From Streptomyces sp. BK208 (GTDB lineage Bacteria; Actinomycetota; Actinomycetes; Streptomycetales; Streptomycetaceae): DNA of 64,000 bases. Position numbers and translations under genes: made by a program. Under the pieces are notes generated by a model. The model searched no databases. It was not told the origin of the DNA and saw only the letters and a program-made list of their open reading frames with translations. Positions 7,566 through 14,039 of the stretch are shown piece by piece (the stretch's first letter is position 1; every line of letters begins with the position of its first letter). The stretch is taken from assembly GCF_004364245.1 (NCBI RefSeq), contig NZ_SOAV01000006.1, forward strand, positions 352,232 to 416,231. Reading direction: 5' to 3'.

Positions 7566-8858
7566 ATGCCGGAAGCCGCAGCAGCACCCGTCGTCGGACC
7601 GCGGCCGCCGCGCAAGCTCTACCGCAGCAGCGACGGTCGCTGGCTCGGCGGGGTGGCGCGGGGGCTCGCCGGGCATCTCGGGCTGCCCGTCATCTGGGTC
7701 CGGTTCGCCTTCGTCGGCCTGTTCATGGCCGACGGCCTGGGCGCGCTGCTGTACGCGGCCTTCTGGTTCTTCGTGCCGCTGGGTGTCGGGGGCGTGGAGG
7801 CGCAGAAGCCGCCGTCCCTCGTCACCTCCGAGACGACGCCGGACGGCCGCCGCCGGCTCGTCGCGCGCAAACCGGACAAGGGGCAGATGGTCGCGCTGCT
7901 CCTCATGGTCGTCGTCGCCCTGGTCTTCGTGGGCAACGTCGACCTGGGCGGCGGGGCCAAGGCCTACCTCTGGCCGACCGTGCTCGTCGGTGCCGGCGTC
8001 GCCCTCGTCTGGCGCCAGGCGGACAACGCGCGCCGGGCCCGCTGGGCCGAGGTGGGACGCCACCGCCGCACCGTCACCCTGCTGCGCTCGGTGGCGGGCG
8101 TCCTGCTGGTGACGGCCGGCGTCACCGGCATCTTCGTCCTCCAGGGGTCCGCGGCCCACCTCGGTTCGGTCCTCCAGGCGGCCCTGGCCGTCCTCGTCGG
8201 CATCACGCTCCTCGCCGGCCCGTACCTGGTGCGGATGACGCAGGACCTGTCCGAGGAGCGGCTGATGCGCATCCGCGCGCAGGAGCGCGCCGAGGTCGCC
8301 GCACACGTCCACGACTCCGTGCTGCACACCCTGACGCTGATCCAGCGCAACGCGGACAACGCGGGCGAGGTGCGCCGCCTGGCCCGCGCCCAGGAGCGCG
8401 ACCTGCGCACCTGGCTCTACAAGCCGGAAGGCAACGGCAAGGACGAGGACGACGAGCCCACCACCCTCGCCGAGGCCGTGAAGCGCAACGCCGCGGAGGT
8501 CGAGGACAAGCACGGCGTCCCCATCGAGGTGGTGGTCGTCGGCGACTGCCCGCTCGACGAGCGGACCAGCGCACAGATGCAGGCCGCGCGTGAAGCGATG
8601 GTGAACGCGGCCAAGTACGGTGGCGAGGGCGGCGCCGTACAGGTCTTCGCCGAAGTCGAGGGCAGGACGGTCTTCGTGTCCGTCCGGGACCGCGGCCCCG
8701 GCTTCGACCTGGACTCGATACCCGCCGACCGCATGGGCGTCAGAGAATCGATCATCGGCCGTATGGAGCGCAACGGCGGCACGGCGCGGCTGCGCGCGGT
8801 GCCGGACGGCGGCACGGAGGTCGAACTGGAGATGGAGAGGGCGGAGAAGACGTCATGA
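7566..8858 (+). CDS. PspC-containing sensor histidine kinase (NarL/LiaS type)
   Basis: 430 residues from the ATG; a GTG five codons upstream (7551) is an alternative, and no strong ribosome site marks either. An N-terminal PspC domain (KLYRSSDGRWLGGVARGLAG plus helix LLYAAFWFFVPLGVG) is followed by three to four membrane helices, then a HisKA_3 dimerisation domain with phospho-acceptor His249 in AAHVHDSVLHTL. An HATPase domain carries the N box (AREAMVNAAKYG) and G box (VRDRGPGFDLDSIP). It phosphorylates the regulator encoded immediately downstream. The PspC head suggests membrane or cell-wall stress sensing through the divergent PspC protein. Confidence 0.92.
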   Translation: MPEAAAAPVVGPRPPRKLYRSSDGRWLGGVARGLAGHLGLPVIWVRFAFVGLFMADGLGALLYAAFWFFVPLGVGGVEAQKPPSLVTSETTPDGRRRLVARKPDKGQMVALLLMVVVALVFVGNVDLGGGAKAYLWPTVLVGAGVALVWRQADNARRARWAEVGRHRRTVTLLRSVAGVLLVTAGVTGIFVLQGSAAHLGSVLQAALAVLVGITLLAGPYLVRMTQDLSEERLMRIRAQERAEVAAHVHDSVLHTLTLIQRNADNAGEVRRLARAQERDLRTWLYKPEGNGKDEDDEPTTLAEAVKRNAAEVEDKHGVPIEVVVVGDCPLDERTSAQMQAAREAMVNAAKYGGEGGAVQVFAEVEGRTVFVSVRDRGPGFDLDSIPADRMGVRESIIGRMERNGGTARLRAVPDGGTEVELEMERAEKTS

Positions 8859-9601
8859 GCGACCCGACCGAGGCGAACCGAACGGCGGGAGCGGGCGGTG
8901 CGGCCGAGCCCGCGCGGCCGGCCGGTGACGGCGCGGGGGAGCGCCGCGTACGCGTGGTGCTCGTCGACGACCACCGCATGTTCCGCACCGGCGTCCAGGC
9001 CGAGATCGGCCAGACCGCCGAGACCGGGGTCGAGGTCGTCGGCGAGGCCGCCGACGTCGACCAGGCCGTCACGGTCATCACCGCGACCCGCCCCGAGGTC
9101 GTGCTGCTCGACGTCCACCTCCCCGGCGGCGGCGGGGTCGAGGTGCTGCGCCGCTGCGCGCCCCTGATGAGCGACGCCGAGCGGCCCGTCCGCTTCCTCG
9201 CGCTGTCCGTCTCGGACGCGGCGGAGGACGTGATCGGGGTGATCCGCGGCGGCGCCCGGGGCTACGTGACCAAGACCATCAACGGCACGGACCTGGTCGA
9301 CTCCGTCTTCCGCGTGCAGGAGGGGGACGCCGTCTTCTCCCCGCGGCTGGCCGGCTTCGTCCTCGACGCGTTCGCCTCCACCGACGCCCCTCCGGTCGAC
9401 GAGGACCTCGACCGGCTCACCCAGCGCGAGCGCGAGGTGCTGCGCCTGATCGCCCGCGGCTACGCGTACAAGGAGATCGCCAGGCAGCTGTACATCTCGG
9501 TGAAGACGGTCGAGTCCCACGTGTCGGCGGTCCTGCGCAAGCTCCAGCTGTCCAACCGGCACGAGCTGACCCGCTGGGCGACGGCACGACGGCTGGTCTG
9601 A
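8855..9601 (+). CDS. LuxR-family response regulator
   Basis: 248 residues, start overlapping the kinase stop (ATGA), so translationally coupled. After a disordered ~28-residue head comes a receiver domain (RVVLVDDHRMFRTGV) with phospho-acceptor Asp86 in VVLLDVHLPG and the conserved Thr/Lys (FLALSVS, YVTKTI). The C-terminal LuxR/GerE helix-turn-helix runs LTQREREVLRLIARGYAYKE through VKTVESHVSAVLRKL. Partner of the PspC kinase. Likely target: the palindrome at 7414-7433 in the shared divergent promoter. Confidence 0.94.
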   Translation: MSDPTEANRTAGAGGAAEPARPAGDGAGERRVRVVLVDDHRMFRTGVQAEIGQTAETGVEVVGEAADVDQAVTVITATRPEVVLLDVHLPGGGGVEVLRRCAPLMSDAERPVRFLALSVSDAAEDVIGVIRGGARGYVTKTINGTDLVDSVFRVQEGDAVFSPRLAGFVLDAFASTDAPPVDEDLDRLTQREREVLRLIARGYAYKEIARQLYISVKTVESHVSAVLRKLQLSNRHELTRWATARRLV

Positions 9602-9620
9602 CCGCCCCGCGCGAGGTGTC

Positions 9621-10685
9621 TCAGGCCACCCGCGCGGCCCCCGCGAACGGCATCTCGTCGACGGGGGCCACGCGGACCGGCGCCGACGGGTTCGGGGCGT
9701 GGATCATCTGCCCGTTGCCGACGTAGATGCCGACGTGGCTGATGCCCGAGTAGAAGAAGACCAGGTCGCCCGGGAGGAGTTCGGACCGTGAGACCCGCCG
9801 GCCCGTGCCGATCTGGGCGTAGGTCGTGCGCGGCAGGGAGATTCCGGCGGCCCGGTAGGCGGCCTGGGTGAGGCCCGAGCAGTCGAAGGCGTTGGGGCCG
9901 GTCGCGCCCCACACGTAGGGGCTGCCGAGCTTCCGGTAGGCGTAGGCGACGGCCGCCGCCGCCCGGGAGTCGGGTGCCTGGGCGGACGCGGCCGGATCCT
10001 CCCGGGGCCCGGCGGAAGAGGCGCGGGAGGCGCGGGGAGTACCGCCCGTGGGCGCCCCGCCGGTGCCGGCGCGTTCCTCGGCGGTCAGCCGGGACAGCAG
10101 GCGGCGGGCCGCCTCCAGCTTGCCGTTGACGGTCTCGCGGTGGCGTCTCAGCTCGGCCCGGCGCGACGTGAGCGAGGCCACCTCGATGCGGGCCGCGCCG
10201 CGCAGCTGCTCGATGTCGCGGAGCTCCTTGCGCACCCGCCCGACGGCGGCGGACTGCCGGCTGCCCGCGCGCTCGGCGAACGCGGCGCCGTCGAGGTACC
10301 GGTCCGGATCGGAGGAGAGCGCGAGTTGCAGCGCCGGGTCCAGGCCACCGCTGCGGTACTGCGCGGCCGCGACCGCGCCCAGCGCCTCCCGCGCCGTGTT
10401 CAGCCGGTCCTCCTTGCGGGCGGCCTCGTCCCGCAGCTCCTCCAGGCGCCGTTCCGCGGCATCCGCCTTCTCCTTCGTGCCGTTGTACTTCTCCGTGGCC
10501 ACCTCTGCCTCCTGGTAGAGCTTGTCCACCTTGGCCCTGACCTGCGCCGCCGTCGGCTGCGGATCGGCGTGACCGGTACCGCCCAGCCCCGCCGCGGTGG
10601 CCGCGCCCGCGAGGGTGAGGGTGGCCGCGGTACGGGCTCTGCCGCCGCCCGTCGCGCGCTGTCGCGGCCTGCGGTGCGTTCCCAC
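9621..10685 (-). CDS. secreted NlpC/P60 (C40) peptidoglycan endopeptidase
   Basis: 354 residues from a GTG with GGAG 7 bases upstream. The N-terminus is Arg-rich followed by an Ala-rich hydrophobic stretch and AHADPQP, a likely signal peptide. Residues ~45-210 are Glu/Arg/Lys-rich coiled coil, typical of RipA-like hydrolases. A linker precedes the C40 domain: catalytic Cys269 in FDCSGLTQ, His317 in GISHVGIYVG and polar His329 in MIHAPN. It cleaves D-Glu-DAP-type bonds in wall peptides. It is a paralogue of the gene at 12381, but its upstream region lacks the ydaO riboswitch present there. It converges on the response regulator gene. Confidence 0.92.
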   Translation of the reverse strand: MGTHRRPRQRATGGGRARTAATLTLAGAATAAGLGGTGHADPQPTAAQVRAKVDKLYQEAEVATEKYNGTKEKADAAERRLEELRDEAARKEDRLNTAREALGAVAAAQYRSGGLDPALQLALSSDPDRYLDGAAFAERAGSRQSAAVGRVRKELRDIEQLRGAARIEVASLTSRRAELRRHRETVNGKLEAARRLLSRLTAEERAGTGGAPTGGTPRASRASSAGPREDPAASAQAPDSRAAAAVAYAYRKLGSPYVWGATGPNAFDCSGLTQAAYRAAGISLPRTTYAQIGTGRRVSRSELLPGDLVFFYSGISHVGIYVGNGQMIHAPNPSAPVRVAPVDEMPFAGAARVA

Positions 10686-10979
10686 CTGTGCTCCACGTCC
10701 TTCCGTACGACTCGACTCCGGCCCACGCCGGGTCGGCTCCGGTCCGCGCCGGCTGCCCGGGCCAGGACGCTAGGCGCGTCGGTAACGGTCCGGTGACGGG
10801 ATGCGCGGAAGTGGCGGTACCGGATCGGACGGCGACCGTAAGTGAGCGCCGCCCCCGTCGGAGCCCGTCGTCTTCACGCAGGGTGATGACCGATATGCCG
10901 GACCGGGAGCGGGCGAGGGGCGTGAGCTGTTATGGGAGCGCCGGGGCGGCCCGGTGTCCGGGCGGGTGCGGGCGCTCAC
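10686..10979. other. intergenic region between divergent genes
   Basis: About 300 bases between the NlpC/P60 gene and the small membrane protein at 10994. I see no riboswitch core and no supported gene. A TAGCGT element read on the minus strand near 10771 could serve the hydrolase gene, without a convincing -35. Confidence 0.4.
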
Positions 10980-10985
10980 TAGGCT
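10980..10985 (+). promoter_or_regulatory. -10 element of the small membrane protein gene
   Basis: TAGGCT lies 8 bases before the ATG and no ribosome site is present, so the message is probably leaderless. Confidence 0.4.
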
Positions 10986-10993
10986 CCGGCCTC

Positions 10994-11347
10994 ATGGACG
11001 TACTCATCCACCTCTTCGTCGGCCTGCACATCATCGGGATCGCCGCGCTCCTCGGGGGATTCCTGACCCAGATGAAGGCGATGGGCCGGGGCACCGCCAG
11101 GTACACCCCCGCGATGCTGCACGGCGCGCTGACGATGCTGGTCACCGGTGCCGTCCTGATCGGCCTCAACCAGGCCCAGGACCACCCCGTCGACAACGTC
11201 AAGATGGGCGTGAAGCTCGCCCTCCTGATCGTGATCCTCGGTCTGGTCTACGTGAAGCGCGACGACGAGAAGGTGGACAAGCCGCTGTTCGCCCTGGTGG
11301 GCGCGCTGACCCTGGCGAACGTCTTCATCGCGGTGCTGTGGACCTGA
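10994..11347 (+). CDS. small four-helix integral membrane protein
   Basis: 117 residues, almost entirely hydrophobic: LIHLFVGLHIIGIAALLGGFL, AMLHGALTMLVTGAVLIGL, MGVKLALLIVILGLVYVK and PLFALVGALTLANVFIAVLW, with a short charged loop KRDDEKVDK. The His residues in helix 1 (HLFVGLHIIG) and in helix 2 (MLHGAL) could bind heme or metal, but no family is certain. The gene seems leaderless. Its 3' end overlaps the converging transporter gene by 23 bases. Confidence 0.75.
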   Translation: MDVLIHLFVGLHIIGIAALLGGFLTQMKAMGRGTARYTPAMLHGALTMLVTGAVLIGLNQAQDHPVDNVKMGVKLALLIVILGLVYVKRDDEKVDKPLFALVGALTLANVFIAVLWT

Positions 11348-12353
11348 CCGCCCCGGAGTCCTCAGGACCGGACCGCAGCCCCGCCCGGGCCTGGTCGACC
11401 GCGCCCGCCGCGACCGCCAGCCACCCGGCCACCGCGATCCACAGCAGCGCCCGGCCGGGCGCGTCCAGCCACGGGACGTCGACGGCGGCGGACACCGACA
11501 GCGTCGCCGCCGCCGTCATGCCGAGCGGGAAGACCGTCGCCCAGCGACGCACGTCGTAGCGGACGCGGGGCCAGGCGATCTCGGCCGCCAGCAGCACGGC
11601 GTACCAGGCGAGGTCGAGGGCGAGCAGGAAGACCGTCAGGTCGTGGAGCACGGCCTGGTCGTCGGCGTTCCACAGGTACATGCCGGTGCCGGCCGCCGCG
11701 AGCAGCTTGGAGCCGGCCAGCGCCGAGATGGCGAGCGCGCCGCCCGCCACCCAGTGGTCCCCGGACCCCCGGGCCACCTGCCGCAGGTCGAAGCGGAACA
11801 GCGCGATCAGGTAGAGCGCGATCCCCAGCCAGAACGGCACCAGAGCCGTGTGGGCCAGCCAGGGCGTCGAGGTGGCCGCGGCCAGCGTGGCGGCGAGCAC
11901 GGCGAGCCCCTCCGTGGCCACGCAGCCCAGGAACACCGCGCCCGGCATCCTCCGCCCCCAGTGCCGCACCACCAGCGACAGGAGCCACGGCCACAGCAGG
12001 GCCGACAGCGCCAGCAGCACCGCCGCCAGGAGCGTCCAGCCGAGCAGGGAGAACCGGGTGCCGAGCACGGTCGTCGCGGCGACGGCGGTGAGCGCGCCCG
12101 GCGTCCCCGCCCGCTTCACCCACTGCGCCCGCTCGACGAGCAGCAGGTAGACGAAGTTCGCCGCCAGCGTGAGCCAGGCGGCACAGGCCAGGACCAGGGC
12201 GATCCGGGACAGCACCTCGCGGCCCGTCAGATGCAGGGCGACCGACACGATGCCGGTCGCCATCACCGCGGCCCCGGCCGCCGGCGGGCGCTGCGCCCAC
12301 CAGGCGCGCAGAGCGTGGGGAGGGGTGGCCGCTGCCGAGGACGCCGATGACAT
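11325..12353 (-). CDS. TDT/SLAC1-type transporter (TehA-like)
   Basis: 342 residues with ten predicted membrane helices and no large soluble part. The first helix contains PPAAGAAVMATGIVSVALHL, which resembles the GxFxxxMGTG signature of TehA/SLAC1 and Mae1-type carriers. Members move small anions or C4-dicarboxylates; the substrate is not readable from sequence. A TAGCAT element 7 bases before the ATG and no ribosome site suggest leaderless translation. It overlaps the converging small membrane gene by 23 bases. Confidence 0.75.
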   Translation of the reverse strand: MSSASSAAATPPHALRAWWAQRPPAAGAAVMATGIVSVALHLTGREVLSRIALVLACAAWLTLAANFVYLLLVERAQWVKRAGTPGALTAVAATTVLGTRFSLLGWTLLAAVLLALSALLWPWLLSLVVRHWGRRMPGAVFLGCVATEGLAVLAATLAAATSTPWLAHTALVPFWLGIALYLIALFRFDLRQVARGSGDHWVAGGALAISALAGSKLLAAAGTGMYLWNADDQAVLHDLTVFLLALDLAWYAVLLAAEIAWPRVRYDVRRWATVFPLGMTAAATLSVSAAVDVPWLDAPGRALLWIAVAGWLAVAAGAVDQARAGLRSGPEDSGAVRSTAPR

Positions 12354-12380
12354 GCGCTCGATGCTAAGGACCCCGGTCGG

Positions 12381-13568
12381 TCAGGCCGGGCGCACCACGC
12401 TGTGGATCGACGACTCGCCGTCGTAGAAGATCGACTCCTCGCGGACGTACGCGCCCGGCTTCGGGGCGTGGATCATCATGCCGTCACCGATGTACAGGCC
12501 GACGTGGCTGATGTCGTCGTAGAAGAAGACCAGGTCACCGGGTTGCGCCTGGGAGACGGGGACGGTCGTGCCCGCGTCGGCCTGGTCGTAGGTGACGCGC
12601 GGCAGGCTCACGCCCGCGGCCTTCCAGGCGGCCTGGGTCAGGCCCGAGCAGTCGTAGGAGCCGGGGCCGGTGGCGCCCCAGACGTACGGCTTGCCGACCT
12701 GGGCGCGGGCGAAGGCGATCGCCTTCTCGGCCCTGGTGCCGTTCGAGGTGTCCGGCGTCGACGACCCCGTGGAGCCGGTGCCGCCGGAGGTCCCCGAGGA
12801 ACCGGATCCGGCGCCGCTCTGCTGCTGGGCGGCCTCCTCCTGGCGCGTGCGCTCCGCCTCCTGCGCCGCCTGCCGCTCGGCCAGCTCGGCGGCCTTGCGG
12901 GCGGCCTCCTGCTGCTTCTTCTTCTCGATCGCCGCGAGCCGGGCCTTCTCCTCGGCGGTCAGCTCCGACAGCAGCTCCCGCGCGGTGGCCAGCTTCTTCT
13001 GGACGGTCGACTTGGCCGTCTTGAGGTCGTTCTGCGATTCGGTGAGCGTCCCGAGGCTCTCGGTGGCCTCCCGGCGCTTCCTCATCGTCTCGGACTGCTG
13101 GGTGACGTAGTCGTCGACGGCGCTCTTCTGCCGGCCCGTGAGCCGGTTCATCAGCTGGTTCTGGTCGAAGTAGTCCTGCGGCGAGTCCGCGAGCAGCAGG
13201 GTCGCGGTCTCCGGGACGGCGGCGCCGGTGCGGTACTGGGCGGAGGCGAAGGACCCCAGTTCCTCGCGCGCGTCGTTGAGGTCCTGGGTGCGCCGGGCGA
13301 CGTCGTCGAGGAGGGTGTCGACCTTCTTGCGCTGCTTGCTGGTCTTCTCCTTGGCCGCGTTGTACCTCTCGGTCGCCGACCCGGCCTGGCGGTAGAGGTC
13401 GTCGACCTTCTTCTCGACCTCTTCGAGGGTCGGCCGGTCGTCCGACGGCGCGGCGTTCGCGGTCTGGGACAGCAGGGCGACGGAGGTGAGGGCCGCGGTG
13501 GCGAGGGCCGGGGTGCGCAGGCCCGCGACGCGGGTGCCGGTGGGACGCGACTTGCGGTGCGACGCCAA
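12381..13568 (-). CDS. secreted NlpC/P60 endopeptidase under ydaO riboswitch
   Basis: 395 residues from a TTG start. The frame extends further upstream, but that part is the riboswitch, and AAGGAG sits 10 bases before the TTG. The signal peptide (ASHRKSRPTG, hydrophobic ATAALTSVALLSQTANAAP) is followed by a long coiled coil (~35-235), an Ala/Gln/Glu-rich segment, a Gly/Ser/Thr linker and the C40 domain: Cys307 in YDCSGLTQ, His355 in DISHVGLYIG, His367 in MIHAPKPG. It cleaves peptidoglycan stem peptides, probably at division or emergence from dormancy. Control by c-di-AMP through the leader fits known Streptomyces muralytic genes. Confidence 0.93.
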   Translation of the reverse strand: MASHRKSRPTGTRVAGLRTPALATAALTSVALLSQTANAAPSDDRPTLEEVEKKVDDLYRQAGSATERYNAAKEKTSKQRKKVDTLLDDVARRTQDLNDAREELGSFASAQYRTGAAVPETATLLLADSPQDYFDQNQLMNRLTGRQKSAVDDYVTQQSETMRKRREATESLGTLTESQNDLKTAKSTVQKKLATARELLSELTAEEKARLAAIEKKKQQEAARKAAELAERQAAQEAERTRQEEAAQQQSGAGSGSSGTSGGTGSTGSSTPDTSNGTRAEKAIAFARAQVGKPYVWGATGPGSYDCSGLTQAAWKAAGVSLPRVTYDQADAGTTVPVSQAQPGDLVFFYDDISHVGLYIGDGMMIHAPKPGAYVREESIFYDGESSIHSVVRPA

Positions 13569-13582
13569 GGAGGCGACTCCTT
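13567..13582 (-). promoter_or_regulatory. SD-start codon hairpin
   Basis: AAGGAGTCGCCTCCTT on the minus strand forms a perfect 6-bp hairpin with a 4-base loop. One arm is the Shine-Dalgarno sequence; the other ends in the first bases of the TTG start codon. Folding would hide both, so translation may be controlled as well as transcription. Confidence 0.5.
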
Positions 13583-13588
13583 CCAGTG

Positions 13589-13779
13589 CTCCGCCTACCG
13601 GGTCGGCGACGGGGGTACCTCCCAGGCCGTTCGGGCACCGGGGGAGGGTTCGGGCGGTTCGGAAGGGTTGCCCCACGGCGGACCGGCCCCCTCGTCGAGG
13701 GCGGTGCGGCCGATTCCCCCCAAGGTCTCGGTGGGTCCCCGGCTCCGGGTGCCGTGCGGGCAGGCCGGACTCGGCGGAG
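13589..13779 (-). ncRNA. ydaO/yuaA (c-di-AMP) riboswitch
   Basis: In the minus-strand leader of the NlpC/P60 gene. The closing stem is CTCCGCC (complement of 13773-13779) with GGCGGAG (complement of 13589-13595). Between them are the conserved blocks: GGGGACCCA and TTGGGGGGAA (around 13715-13740), and GGGCAACCCTTCCGAACC (around 13655-13672). These match the ydaO consensus, which in Streptomyces precedes rpf and NlpC/P60 wall-hydrolase genes and shuts expression when c-di-AMP binds. Expected upstream bases to 13860 hold the promoter. Identified by eye; a covariance-model score would settle it. Confidence 0.85.
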
Positions 13780-14024
13780 GCCGCGCGGCCCGGCGAGGTT
13801 CGCCGGAGGGGGTCGAGCGGCCTGACCCGCACCGTAGCCAACTCGTGTGGCCGCTGTGAAGGTTGCTGGGTGATATGCCCGATACATTTTCGTGACCTTC
13901 CGTTCGAGCGCCGTCGGTCCGGTCGCGGACGTCACGCTTCGTGTTCCGGCCGGTCGCGGGGCGTGCCCGTTCCCGGAAAGCCGGTCATTTCCCGGGGTGG
14001 CACCGGGTTGTCGGCGGGGCGCCC

Positions 14025-14030
14025 TAGACT
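14025..14030 (+). promoter_or_regulatory. pcrA -10 element
   Basis: TAGACT ends 9 bases before the pcrA ATG, implying a leader of only a few bases. GGAGAG directly before the start is too close to act as a normal ribosome site. No clear -35 seen. Confidence 0.4.
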
Positions 14031-14039
14031 CGGAGAGCG

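Noticed and set aside
10686..10860. Search for a ydaO riboswitch upstream of the first NlpC/P60 gene
   Set aside because: None of the conserved blocks seen at 13589-13779 is present.
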